Shown here: positions 50,815 through 59,224 of the stretch, one piece after another
How the letters are laid out: each line of letters starts with the position of its first letter
Position numbering within the stretch: the stretch's first letter is position 1
Origin: Physcocola sp002396385
GTDB taxonomy: Bacteria; Bacteroidota; Bacteroidia; Bacteroidales; Paludibacteraceae
DNA length: 64,000 nt
NCBI GenBank assembly: GCA_946535435.1
Contig: CAMNDM010000006.1
Location: 1 to 64,000 of the forward strand
Direction: 5' to 3'
Position numbers and translations under genes: made by a program
Notes under the pieces: generated by a model
What the model was told of the DNA's origin: nothing
Database searches by the model: none
The model's input: only the letters and a program-made list of their open reading frames with translations

Positions 50815-53800
50815 TTATCTGACAATCAACTTCTGCACAGTGCAACTCTCTTTGTCTGTTATGCGGAGAAGGTAGGTGCCTGACGAAAGTCCTGTCACTG
50901 GTAGTTGGCTGCTTTTTGAGGAGCGTACTTTTTCTCCGGCAGTTGTGTACAACTCCAATCTAACTAAATCTTTAATGCCGCTGACGGTCACGTACTCGCT
51001 TGCCGGGTTCGGCGAGACACTGATTCCGTTTGCAACAGCGACTTCGGCAACAGCTAAATCTTTGACGAATTTTACGTCTGCGCTCTTTGCCACCACAATG
51101 TCAGCTCCCTCTGTATTAATGTATATCGGGTTTTCAACCGTGTTTCCTATGCGGAAGAAGTCAAAGTCGGCATATCCGCTAGTTGTTTTGGTGCCAAAGC
51201 TGAACAAACCATACCGGTAACCCATAAAGTGCGATAGGGTGTATTCCATTTTTATGGTGTTGCCGAATTGTACCCATTTCTTACCGTCGAGGCTGTAGTA
51301 GAATGTCGAACGGTCGGCTTGGTTTGTGAAGTTCATGTCAATGCGTAGCCAGACATCGTTTTGGTTTAAGGCAATACTTTCCGCTTCTTTCGCGTTTCCG
51401 CTTGTGGCGTCAACCATAACGATATATTTGCTATTGCCCGAAACTTTGACGCCTGCAAATCCATATTTTTCTTGAAGGGCGCACAATCCGGCGTAGTCGC
51501 CGTCTACCATCCCCTTAGTGCTGAGTTTTGTGTAACCTGTGCACTGTGGGCCAAAACTCCGTTGGGTGAGGGTGTTCTTTGTCTCGACCAGCGATTTGTC
51601 TGTTCTGGCGTTAGAAAGCCTTAAAACACCGTCTGTGAGCTTCCAGTTCTTACTGTCGGGATTGTGGTTCCACTGCCATTCCAAAGGGAGTTTTTCATCT
51701 TCGAACTCGTCCGACGTTACAATGCCGTAGCCTTCTTCTTTCGAGGCGGGCATTTGTAGCGTGCTGGGCACTTTCCCGTTGTTTCCGAGGACTGGCCAGT
51801 CGTTTGACCAGCCGACAGGCAGCAAGTACGGAATACGGCCTACGGAACCGTTGTCACGGAAGAACATTCCATACCAGTCTCCGTCGGGAGTGTCGAAAAT
51901 ACCGCCTTGGGCAACTCCGTTGTCTTGAAGCAGCACTTTGCCTTCAAACGGACCGTTTAGCGATTTCGAACGGTAGCAGATTACCGAACGGCAGCTGTTC
52001 GATGGCCACGAAATCAGGAAAATATAGTAATATCCGTTTCTCTTCATAGCTTGCGAGCCTTCGCACTCTACATAGAAGTTGCTTCCCGCAATTGAGGCTG
52101 GTTTTGTAAGCAAAGTCTTCCCTGTTCCAGATTTGACCGACATGGCATCTTCCGATAACTCAACGATATTGATGTTCCCGTTCCCGTATATGACATATAC
52201 TCTGCCATCGTCGTCAAGTAGCAACGACGGGTCGTGGTAGAATGGCAGGGTGGCGCTTTGCCAAGTTCCGCCTTCAATGTCCTTTGTCTTGAAAATATGG
52301 GTTTTTCCCGTTGTGTACGATGGCGTGAGTACATACCAGGTCCCGTCTTTGTATTTTATGCTGCTGGCCCACGAGCCTTTCCCATAAGCATTCTTGCCAT
52401 TCTCCATGTCGAGGTTGTCGTTCTTGCCAAGCGCTTGGTGGGCGTAGTTTATGGTGCGCCAGCGCACAAGGTCTTTCGAAGCCATAATGGGAACCCCAGG
52501 GTTCATGTGCATGGTGGTGCTTGCCATATAGTAGGTGTCGCCTACTCTGCAGACGGAAACATCGGGTACATCAGCCCAAATAAGCGGATTGCTTATGGTA
52601 TGGAGTTCTCCGTCGAAGTCGTCTGGAATTAAACCTCCTTCCGAATGGGTAAGTTCGTAGTGGCCGGCTTGTCCTTCGTACTGAGTTGGAATAGTGGCAG
52701 TATGTGAGTCGGAAGAGCTGGCCCCTTCTTTTAGTGTTGTGGCCTCCCCGTTCTCCCCGTTTATCCATTTCAATTTGAAGTTCCCTTCAACATCCTCGCT
52801 TGACGTCCAACTTACAGTGAATTCTTCTCCCACTTTTACCTTCATATCTGACGATGGCGAAGTGAAGACGTATTCCACTTGCGGGTTTTTGGCCTTGAAT
52901 GTAATATGGTCGAGGTTGCAATAAGCCGACTCTATGTAGACTTTCAGTTGGTGTTCGCCCATCGGAAGCGTGGCCGTAGTGCCTGTTATGGTGGTATAGT
53001 CTGTCCAGCTCCCGGTGTTAGGCACTTCTATTGTTCCCGAAATGTCTTTGTCGTCAAGGAACAGCCGGAATGCTGAACCATCTAGTCCGGAAGCCACTTT
53101 CGCACTGAAAGTGTATCTGTCGGCAGCCTCAATGTTCACTTTGTACGACATCCATTCGCCTTTCATTGTCCAACCAATTACAAATCCGTTGCTCCCGTTG
53201 CTGTCAATGTCAACCCCTTCGGCGGGCCTGTAGTGCTCTCCTTTGTTCTCCTCTTCCTCGTCGTGGTAGGCAACCCCTTCGCCGCCAAAGTCGAAATCTT
53301 CAAATTCCACGAGTCCTGGTATGTTATGTGTGATTCCGTTGAATGGAGCTTGCTCTACAATGGGTTTTAGCCTGATTCTGTATGCATAGTAAGGGTCGGC
53401 CACTTTTACCGCCACTTTTAAGCTACCGCCCGATATGCTGTATTCTTGACACGATACCAGACTTGTTCCGTCAACGGCCTTGTCTTTGTCTTGCCATTTT
53501 ACTTCTTCCACATCGACTTTTAGATGATTTCCCCACAAGACGGGTATGCCGTTAATTTCCACATCCACAGTCCCTACCGTGTTGCCACCGATGACTATGC
53601 TTGCCTCTTTCTTAATGTTGTTGACAGCCGCAAAACCGTCTATTTTATCACTTTTATCGTTCGGTGGGGTGACGTTTGCCATATAGCCGCTCATATCGCC
53701 ATACCATTTGTAGAGCCACCAGCCTCCACCTCTCTTGTTGTCGGCGGTGAGCAGACTGCCAAGCCTGCCTGGCAGGTTGGTGAACCACCACGATATCATT

Positions 53801-54627
53801 GCACTCTCAACACCGTGACGCTCAAATTTTGCAATGAATGGAACCGACACGCCCGGACAGCCTTCCAGCGTGTGCGTGCTTGATGAGTATTCGTTGATAG
53901 AGATGGCACGAGGACTTATTCCGTATTTCTTTTCCAGATTCCTCAGGTTCTCAATAGCTCCGACTAAACCCTCCGAACCCCATTGGTGCCAACTGATAAC
54001 GTCGGGTAGACATTTGTTTTGCGAACAGTATTTAAGGAATTCTTCCATTCTGCCCGAGTTGTACCATGAATACGAGGGACCGATAATCTTTGCTCCAGGA
54101 TCTAACTCACGGAGTAGGTCGTAGGTCTGCTTCCACAGACCGGAATTGAAGTCTATTTCAGAACTTTTCCATGTCCCGTCTGGCTCGTTCCAAATCTCGT
54201 AACCGTCAAAATTCTGCACTTTGGCTTTTTTCTTGTCGTTGACAACAGCAGTCACACTGTCCTTCCATGCCTTCATTGATACGAACTTATAGGGCCATCC
54301 GGGTAAGATGTCGGCAAGCCTTATCTGGACTTTTCCTGTAGTCTCTGATATTCTGGGTGCTACCAGAAAGGCTCCTCCTATGCCTTGCTGGTAGCCTTTG
54401 CCGCTGCGCGCAGGCGCAAGGAAGACGTTCGGCTTCAAGGGTGCTACGTCGCTGCCGATGTCGCCGGGCAGTGTTTCTGTTAGCCCGTAGAGCGAACCGG
54501 TGGCAACATGGGTTACAGGTCTGATGCTGTCAGACAAGTTCACCTTCAATACGGCGTCTGCTGCATATAGTTGGTTGTACGTGCCAAATGCAAGTGCCGT
54601 TAACAATGTTATTGTTCTTAGTCTCAT
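50815..54627 (-). CDS. T9SS-secreted multidomain glycosidase: GH39-like + CBM6 + GH43 + sorting domain
   Basis: A 1270-residue secreted enzyme. A signal peptide is followed by a TIM-barrel glycosidase of clan GH-A, probably GH39-like, with Y-E-I-W-N-E-P-D-G (acid/base Glu near residue 147) and S-I-N-E-Y (candidate nucleophile near 244). A CBM6-type domain (F-E-D-F-D-F-G-G-E-G-V-A-Y-H-D, about 439-570) and an Ig-like domain (about 586-670) come next. The GH43 propeller starts at W-A-D-V-P-D-V-S-V near 686 (catalytic Asp), with Y-H-D-P-S near 802 and E-C-E-G-S near 856. A concanavalin-like DUF1349-type domain (about 974-1190) and a type A T9SS sorting domain (S-P-N-P-A-S-E-Y near 1205; ends K-L-I-V-R) complete it. 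GH43 plus GH39 suggests xylan- or arabinan-type substrates. Confidence 0.88.
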   Translation of the reverse strand: MRLRTITLLTALAFGTYNQLYAADAVLKVNLSDSIRPVTHVATGSLYGLTETLPGDIGSDVAPLKPNVFLAPARSGKGYQQGIGGAFLVAPRISETTGKVQIRLADILPGWPYKFVSMKAWKDSVTAVVNDKKKAKVQNFDGYEIWNEPDGTWKSSEIDFNSGLWKQTYDLLRELDPGAKIIGPSYSWYNSGRMEEFLKYCSQNKCLPDVISWHQWGSEGLVGAIENLRNLEKKYGISPRAISINEYSSSTHTLEGCPGVSVPFIAKFERHGVESAMISWWFTNLPGRLGSLLTADNKRGGGWWLYKWYGDMSGYMANVTPPNDKSDKIDGFAAVNNIKKEASIVIGGNTVGTVDVEINGIPVLWGNHLKVDVEEVKWQDKDKAVDGTSLVSCQEYSISGGSLKVAVKVADPYYAYRIRLKPIVEQAPFNGITHNIPGLVEFEDFDFGGEGVAYHDEEEENKGEHYRPAEGVDIDSNGSNGFVIGWTMKGEWMSYKVNIEAADRYTFSAKVASGLDGSAFRLFLDDKDISGTIEVPNTGSWTDYTTITGTTATLPMGEHQLKVYIESAYCNLDHITFKAKNPQVEYVFTSPSSDMKVKVGEEFTVSWTSSEDVEGNFKLKWINGENGEATTLKEGASSSDSHTATIPTQYEGQAGHYELTHSEGGLIPDDFDGELHTISNPLIWADVPDVSVCRVGDTYYMASTTMHMNPGVPIMASKDLVRWRTINYAHQALGKNDNLDMENGKNAYGKGSWASSIKYKDGTWYVLTPSYTTGKTHIFKTKDIEGGTWQSATLPFYHDPSLLLDDDGRVYVIYGNGNINIVELSEDAMSVKSGTGKTLLTKPASIAGSNFYVECEGSQAMKRNGYYYIFLISWPSNSCRSVICYRSKSLNGPFEGKVLLQDNGVAQGGIFDTPDGDWYGMFFRDNGSVGRIPYLLPVGWSNDWPVLGNNGKVPSTLQMPASKEEGYGIVTSDEFEDEKLPLEWQWNHNPDSKNWKLTDGVLRLSNARTDKSLVETKNTLTQRSFGPQCTGYTKLSTKGMVDGDYAGLCALQEKYGFAGVKVSGNSKYIVMVDATSGNAKEAESIALNQNDVWLRIDMNFTNQADRSTFYYSLDGKKWVQFGNTIKMEYTLSHFMGYRYGLFSFGTKTTSGYADFDFFRIGNTVENPIYINTEGADIVVAKSADVKFVKDLAVAEVAVANGISVSPNPASEYVTVSGIKDLVRLELYTTAGEKVRSSKSSQLPVTGLSSGTYLLRITDKESCTVQKLIVR

Positions 54628-54660
54628 AGTACTTCGTGGTAATTAGTGTTGTAGTTTCGA

Positions 54661-54668
54661 CAAATTTA
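54661..54668 (-). promoter_or_regulatory. -7 box (TAAATTTG on minus) of the glycosidase gene
   Basis: The plus-strand CAAATTTA lies 33 bases before the start at 54627. No -33 box fits well, as would be expected if an activator such as the hybrid regulator is needed. Confidence 0.45.
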
Positions 54669-54789
54669 GTGTGCTGTTTCTTTTCGTGTTGTGATAAAAA
54701 CTCCAATTCTTGTTGTTTTTTAGTCAGATTCTTTTCTGGCCCGAGTACGAAACAATAGCCCAAATGTGTCTCGTTTTGTCTAAATACGT

Positions 54790-54797
54790 TAATTTTG
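54790..54797 (+). promoter_or_regulatory. -7 box TAATTTTG of the YqiA-like esterase gene
   Basis: A perfect TAnnTTTG match 24 bases before ATG 54822. It overlaps the in-frame TTG at 54795, so that codon is not the start. Confidence 0.45.
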
Positions 54798-54821
54798 TAT
54801 AGAATTTTGTATTTTACATTT

Positions 54822-55391
54822 ATGTTGATTCTTTATTTACACGGTATGGCGTCAAGCCACGAGTCGTTTACTGCGGCCTGCATTCAGAAATATATGCCCG
54901 AGGCTACAGTTATGGTCCCAGATCTCTCTATAGATCCTGAAATTGCCTTTCCCCAAATTCAGAAGATTTTGGATGAGAATAAAGTGGATTTTATTGTTGG
55001 ACACAGTTTGGGCGGTTTTATGGCGCAAAAATTTCGCGGGTATAAGAAAATCTTGTTAAACCCGAGTCTTGGTGTATCTTTCTTCCGCTTGTTTAAGGGT
55101 GACAACAAATACAAACACAAACGCTACGATGGTGTCCAGACATGGCATATTGATGACCGTATCTGCAAGAAATATAAGGAGATTGAACATTCACAATACG
55201 ATGGACTTACGACTGAAGAGGATGATTTGACTTTGGGTATGTTCGGCCGTTGGGACTTGATGACGCACATGTCGTCCCGCTGGTTCTTGAAACATTACTC
55301 TCACCGTCAGATAATTCCTGGTGGACACTTCCTTAAAGAGGAAACTGTACGCGATTTCTTGGTTCCTGCCATTAAATCGATGTTGGGTTGA
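54822..55391 (+). CDS. YqiA/YcfP-family alpha/beta hydrolase
   Basis: A 189-residue cytoplasmic esterase-like protein starting MLILYLHGMASS. It has the oxyanion-side H-G-M-A-S-S and the nucleophile elbow G-H-S-L-G-G (Ser near residue 66). The catalytic Asp is probably in F-G-R-W-D, and the His in P-G-G-H-F near 176. The family matches YqiA/YcfP, small esterases acting on short acyl or CoA esters; the true substrate is unknown. It is a single gene ending before a bidirectional terminator. Confidence 0.82.
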   Translation: MLILYLHGMASSHESFTAACIQKYMPEATVMVPDLSIDPEIAFPQIQKILDENKVDFIVGHSLGGFMAQKFRGYKKILLNPSLGVSFFRLFKGDNKYKHKRYDGVQTWHIDDRICKKYKEIEHSQYDGLTTEEDDLTLGMFGRWDLMTHMSSRWFLKHYSHRQIIPGGHFLKEETVRDFLVPAIKSMLG

Positions 55392-55466
55392 TGTTTCGGG
55401 CGCTTTCCCCGTACCTATTGTAGGAAAGGACGCGTGGATTAGATTTGTTCTTCTATAGAAAACAGA

Positions 55467-55495
55467 AAAGCCGGGACAAAATCCCGGCTTTCTTA
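55467..55495. terminator. bidirectional terminator AAAGCCGGGA-5-TCCCGGCTTT
   Basis: A perfect 10-bp stem (55467-55476 with 55482-55491) lies between the convergent esterase and aquaporin genes. The same stem recurs at 63111-63150. Confidence 0.85.
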
Positions 55496-55514
55496 TTTTA
55501 TGATGTTCGGTCTT

Positions 55515-56210
55515 TTAATCTTTCTTACAGCAGCATCCGCAATCGCTGCCGATGAATTTCCATATACCTGCTGCGATAGCTCCACCAACGAATGGACCTA
55601 CAATGAAAATCCAAAGCTGTTCAAGTGCGGCACCTCCGGCAAGAACTGCAGGACCGATGGAACGGGCAGGATTAACAGATGTTCCAGTGAAGTAGATGCA
55701 AGCAAGGTGTACTAAAACCAGGGTCAAACCGATTACCATACCTGCCGACTTGCCTGCTCCCTTGTTCGCATCGGTTGTGCCGAGAACAACAAGGACGAAG
55801 ACGCATGTGAATACAATTTCGGCCAATACACCCTGGCAGGTGGTAATGTTGTTGCCAGCTTGAAGCGCATTTGCACCCAATCCGCTTTCACATCCAACCA
55901 AAGCTGCCAAAATACCAGCTCCGATAAATGCGCCGATGGTCTGTGCTACCATGTAGAAGGCGCCTTCTTTTGCCTCCATGCGGCCAGAAAGAATACAGCC
56001 CAATGTAATGGCTGGATTGATGTGGCAACCAGAAATGTTACCGATGGTATAAGCCATTGCTACCACTGCCAAACCGAAGGCCATTGCGGTTCCTATTACA
56101 GACGCTGTGTTTGCACCAACGGTTGAGTTACAACCAAGGGCAACGGCTACACCGCAACCCATAAGGACGAGCACCATTGTGCCGACCATTTCTGCTAAAT
56201 ACTTTTTCAT
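55515..56210 (-). CDS. aqpZ: aquaporin (AqpZ-like MIP channel)
   Basis: A 231-residue inner membrane channel with six helices and both NPA loops: G-C-H-I-N-P-A-I near residue 63 and T-S-V-N-P-A-R-S near 186. The Arg after the second NPA belongs to the selectivity filter of water channels. The N-terminal M-V-G-T-M-V-L-V-L-M-G-C-G is typical of AqpZ. An oddity is the cytoplasmic tail G-S-D-C-G-C-C-C-K-K-D with four cysteines, which AqpZ does not normally have. It is most likely a water channel. Confidence 0.93.
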   Translation of the reverse strand: MKKYLAEMVGTMVLVLMGCGVAVALGCNSTVGANTASVIGTAMAFGLAVVAMAYTIGNISGCHINPAITLGCILSGRMEAKEGAFYMVAQTIGAFIGAGILAALVGCESGLGANALQAGNNITTCQGVLAEIVFTCVFVLVVLGTTDANKGAGKSAGMVIGLTLVLVHLACIYFTGTSVNPARSIGPAVLAGGAALEQLWIFIVGPFVGGAIAAGIWKFIGSDCGCCCKKD

Positions 56211-56234
56211 TTTTGGTTTATAGTTTTGAGTTTG

Positions 56235-57191
56235 TTATTGTATGTCTTCTAGAATGCGTTTGATGACTGTTTGCGCTGAAATCTCACGGTTACCGGCCTC
56301 TGGAATGACCAGACTGTTTGGACCTTCTATAACGTCATCGGTAACAATCAGACCTCGGCGTACCGGCAGACAGTGCATAAAGTAGCCATTGTTGGTCAAT
56401 GCCATCTTTTCTGTTGTGATGGTCCATGAAGGGTCTTTGCTGATTATTTTGCCGTAGTTTGGATCTCGGTATGCGCTCCAGTTCTTTGCGTATACAAAGT
56501 CGGCACCTGCCAATGCTTCGTCTTGGTTGTAGGTCACTTTGGCGTTGCGGACGAATTTTTCACATAACTCGTATCCTTCGGGATGGGTGATCACGAAGTC
56601 TACATCTGCCTCGTTCATAAAGTCGGCGAACGAGTTTGGTACAGCCTGAGGTAGTGCCTTGCAGTGGGGTGCCCATGTCAGAACAACCTTCGGACGCTTG
56701 GTCTTTTTATATTCTTCTATGGTAATGAGGTCGGCAAAGGCCTGAAGTGGATGGCAGGTGGCTGTCTCCATGCTGAATACGGGCTTGCCTGAGTACTTGA
56801 TGAATTGGTTGACGATGGTCTCCTCGTAATCGTTCTGTTTATTCTCGAACGTTGCGAATGACCTGATGCCGATGATGTCGCAGAACTGGCTCATCACAGG
56901 TATTGCCTCTAGCAAGTGCTCGCTCTTGTCGCCATCCATTATGACACCGCGTTCAGTCTCTAACTTCCATGCTCCTTGGTTGACGTCGAGCACTATGGTG
57001 TTCATCCCCAAATTCATACCTGCTTTCTGCGTTGAAAGACGGGTGCGCAGGCTGTTGTTGAAAAATACCATCAGAAGGGTCTTGTTCTCTCCGAGATGCT
57101 TGTAGGCAAAACGGTTTTTCTTTATTTCAAGAGCTTCCTTTACGGCTTCCTGAAGGTTGCCGAGGTCTTTGACTCCTGTGTAATATCTCAT
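56235..57191 (-). CDS. argF': N-succinylornithine carbamoyltransferase-like enzyme (ArgF')
   Basis: A 318-residue transcarbamylase for arginine synthesis through acylated ornithine, the Bacteroidota route. The carbamoyl phosphate motif is S-L-R-T-R (residues 47-51), with H-P-L-Q near 148, and the C-terminal H-C-L-P-V-R-R is present. Length and residue numbering match the Bacteroides fragilis succinylornithine enzyme. Residue 90, which selects the acyl group there (Pro in the succinyl enzyme, Glu at the matching place in acetylornithine enzymes), is Ser here. The loop H-C-K-A-L-P-Q also differs from the B. fragilis form. It lies 30 bases after proA, so the two probably form an operon. Confidence 0.9.
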   Translation of the reverse strand: MRYYTGVKDLGNLQEAVKEALEIKKNRFAYKHLGENKTLLMVFFNNSLRTRLSTQKAGMNLGMNTIVLDVNQGAWKLETERGVIMDGDKSEHLLEAIPVMSQFCDIIGIRSFATFENKQNDYEETIVNQFIKYSGKPVFSMETATCHPLQAFADLITIEEYKKTKRPKVVLTWAPHCKALPQAVPNSFADFMNEADVDFVITHPEGYELCEKFVRNAKVTYNQDEALAGADFVYAKNWSAYRDPNYGKIISKDPSWTITTEKMALTNNGYFMHCLPVRRGLIVTDDVIEGPNSLVIPEAGNREISAQTVIKRILEDIQ

Positions 57192-57221
57192 TTCTTTTAG
57201 TGTTTAATTGATTTGTCTGTT

Positions 57222-58466
57222 TTATCTGACTTGTCCGTTTCCGGTGATTACCCATTTGTAGGTGTTCAGCTCTTCTAGTCCCATTGGACCTCTGGCGTGC
57301 ATTTTTTGGGTTGATATGCCTATTTCTGCTCCCAGACCGAACTCGCCTCCATCGCTAAATGCGGTCGACGCATTGGTGTAAACACAGGCTGCATCTACCA
57401 TCTGCACGAACTTGTCACATGCTTTCTGGTCTTCCGATACGATTGCTTCGCTATGGCCGGTTCCATATTGCTGGATGTGGAGAAGTGCCTCGTCTATAGA
57501 GTCTACGGTTTTGACCGACATTTTGTAGTCTAACCACTCTTTGCCGAAATCGTCGGCTCCCGCGTGCTCTAACAGTGTGGCGGGGTAGTGCCCGTTAAGT
57601 GCCTCGTACGAAGCTTCGTCGGCATAGATGATTACATTTTTTGAGGCACATGGCTCGCATATGGCTGGTAAATCTGCCAAACGGCTTCTGTGGATTATGA
57701 TGGTGTCGAGTGTGTTGCAGACGCTCGGACGTCGGGTCTTTGCGTTGAACACGATGTTTCGGCCTTTTGTCACGTCGCCTTTTTCGTCAAAATAGGTATG
57801 GCATGTGCCGGCTCCTGTCTCAATCACCGGTACTTTGGCGTTTTCGTTTACAAAGCGGATGAGCCCAGCACTGCCGCGTGGAATGATTACGTCAATGTAG
57901 CCGCGGGCTTGCAGCATCTCTCCTGTCGACTCCCTTCCTGCTGGCAGTAGGGCGACTATGTCTTTGTTGACACCTTGCTCCTCTAAAACTTTGTGAATGA
58001 CTTCTACAATGGCGCTGTTCGATTCGTGCGCATCGGTTCCTCCTTTAAGTACACAGGCGTTCCCGGCTTTGAAACAGAGTGTGAAAACATCGAGGCTTAC
58101 GTTCGGACGTGCTTCGTAGATGATTCCTATAACACCGAATGGTACACTGATGCGTTTTATGTTGAGCCCGTTCGGACGAACTTTTTCGTCAATGGTGCGT
58201 CCTATTGGTGAGGGTAGATTTACTACGTCGCGAATGCTGTCGGCTATGCCTTTGAGTCGCTCTGTCGTTAATTTCAGGCGGTCGTAAGTGGGGTCTTTCG
58301 GGTCTTTCTTCTGCAAATCTTTTTCATTGGCCGACAGAATGTAGTCTGTTCTTTTCTCTACTTCGTTGGCCAATGCTAAAAGCACTTCGTTTGTCTTTTC
58401 TTTGCTGATGAGTGTCAGCGTGCGCGATGCCGCTTTCACTTGTTGAAAAACCTTTGTTAAATCCAT
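57222..58466 (-). CDS. proA: glutamate-5-semialdehyde dehydrogenase
   Basis: A 414-residue gamma-glutamyl phosphate reductase of the aldehyde dehydrogenase superfamily, the second step of proline synthesis. Diagnostic segments are P-F-G-V-I-G-I-I-Y-E-A-R-P-N-V (about residues 109-123), L-K-G-G-T-D-A, I-P-R-G-S-A-G-L-I, the catalytic E-T-G-A-G-T-C-H-T near 250 and K-M-H-A-R-G-P-M-G-L near 393. proB is not adjacent on the visible side; argF' follows, so proline and arginine synthesis genes are grouped. Confidence 0.97.
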   Translation of the reverse strand: MDLTKVFQQVKAASRTLTLISKEKTNEVLLALANEVEKRTDYILSANEKDLQKKDPKDPTYDRLKLTTERLKGIADSIRDVVNLPSPIGRTIDEKVRPNGLNIKRISVPFGVIGIIYEARPNVSLDVFTLCFKAGNACVLKGGTDAHESNSAIVEVIHKVLEEQGVNKDIVALLPAGRESTGEMLQARGYIDVIIPRGSAGLIRFVNENAKVPVIETGAGTCHTYFDEKGDVTKGRNIVFNAKTRRPSVCNTLDTIIIHRSRLADLPAICEPCASKNVIIYADEASYEALNGHYPATLLEHAGADDFGKEWLDYKMSVKTVDSIDEALLHIQQYGTGHSEAIVSEDQKACDKFVQMVDAACVYTNASTAFSDGGEFGLGAEIGISTQKMHARGPMGLEELNTYKWVITGNGQVR

Positions 58467-58483
58467 AGTGTTTCCTTTTTAGG

Positions 58484-58491
58484 CAAAGATA
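58484..58491 (-). promoter_or_regulatory. -7 box (TATCTTTG on minus) of proA-argF'
   Basis: The plus-strand CAAAGATA lies 17 bases before the proA start. CAAA at 58506-58509 is a possible -33 box with a short spacer. Confidence 0.5.
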
Positions 58492-58664
58492 ATTATAAAA
58501 AAAGTCAAAAGGTTTGAATTTTCTATATAAATGAGCCCTTATTTCTTTATTTGTGTTGTTGGTAATGCGGCATGAGCCTTCGGCGCTCTTCGTTTGACGT
58601 TTTTCCCATGAAAACGAGAGAAGTCTCAAAAGGCTGTTTTTGTCCTTTGGTAAACAGCGTACCC

Positions 58665-58705
58665 ATATAAAAAAGGCGGTGAGGCTGCTGAGCCTTCCCG
58701 CCTTT
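58665..58705 (-). terminator. terminator of the small DUF6515-like gene
   Basis: AAAGGCGG-GAGGCT pairs with AGCCTT-CCGCCTTT around loop GCTG, with an A-run on the left side that gives U on the minus strand. Confidence 0.75.
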
Positions 58706-58708
58706 GGT

Positions 58709-59167
58709 TTAATAGCCGAATGTCGCTTTGTAGGTTTTTGCCGGTATTGGGTTATAAGCGGCATTTGAAGTTCTTGGACGACTTACAATCAGGAATCCGT
58801 TGGTGATGGGCTGGAACCACATCCCGTCGGCATTGTAGTAACTGTAACCATTTACATAGGTGCGTCGGGCCCCATATGGCAAATCTTGCACCACTACGTT
58901 CTCGGGCATCAGAATCTCTTCGTATCCTTTGCCTTGGACGTGACGGTAATAGATACCGTCGTAGCAGAAGTAGGCCACTCCGTCAATATAGAAGGTGCGC
59001 GACTTGCTGTCTATCCTTTGCTGGTAGACGTGTCCGCCCTTCCTCACTTGTGGCGTGAAGCGGCTTTCTATTTTTACTCCTTTCTTTACTCCGGTTGCTG
59101 CTGTGGTGCAGTGAAACGTGACTGAAAGAAGTACAAATACTGCTGTTAGAATGGTCTGTTTGCTCAT
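58709..59167 (-). CDS. DUF6515-like secreted protein (short paralogue)
   Basis: A 152-residue exported protein with signal peptide MSKQTILTAVFVLLSVTFHC...A-A. The body matches its upstream neighbour: Y-Q-Q-R-I-D-S-K-S-R-T-F-Y-I-D-G-V-A-Y-F, then Y-G-Y/K-G-Y-E-E-I-L-M-P-E, D-L-P-Y-G-A, Y-Y-N-A-D-G-M-W-F-Q-P-I, and a C-terminal T-F-G-Y. This pattern fits DUF6515, a family of unknown function. The start at 59167 gives the signal peptide; the upstream ATG at 59188 would add a charged extension. It is downstream of, and probably cotranscribed with, the long paralogue. Confidence 0.75.
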   Translation of the reverse strand: MSKQTILTAVFVLLSVTFHCTTAATGVKKGVKIESRFTPQVRKGGHVYQQRIDSKSRTFYIDGVAYFCYDGIYYRHVQGKGYEEILMPENVVVQDLPYGARRTYVNGYSYYNADGMWFQPITNGFLIVSRPRTSNAAYNPIPAKTYKATFGY

Positions 59168-59184
59168 CTCTATATGTACAAAAT

Positions 59185-59213
59185 GCACGTCCGTTAAAAG
59201 GACGTGCCTTTTC
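59185..59213. terminator. hairpin GCACGTCC-7-GGACGTGC between the two paralogues
   Basis: A perfect 8-bp stem in the 57-base gap. The T-tract is weak on the minus strand (ATTTTG), so it may partly terminate or protect the upstream message and set unequal levels of the two proteins. Confidence 0.55.
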
Positions 59214-59224
59214 TGTTCAATCTG

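Noticed and set aside
55500..55715. 71-codon frame on the plus strand with a signal-peptide-like start
   Set aside because: It is antisense to the aquaporin 3' end; the hydrophobic start is the complement of the Cys-rich tail region, and no promoter is seen.
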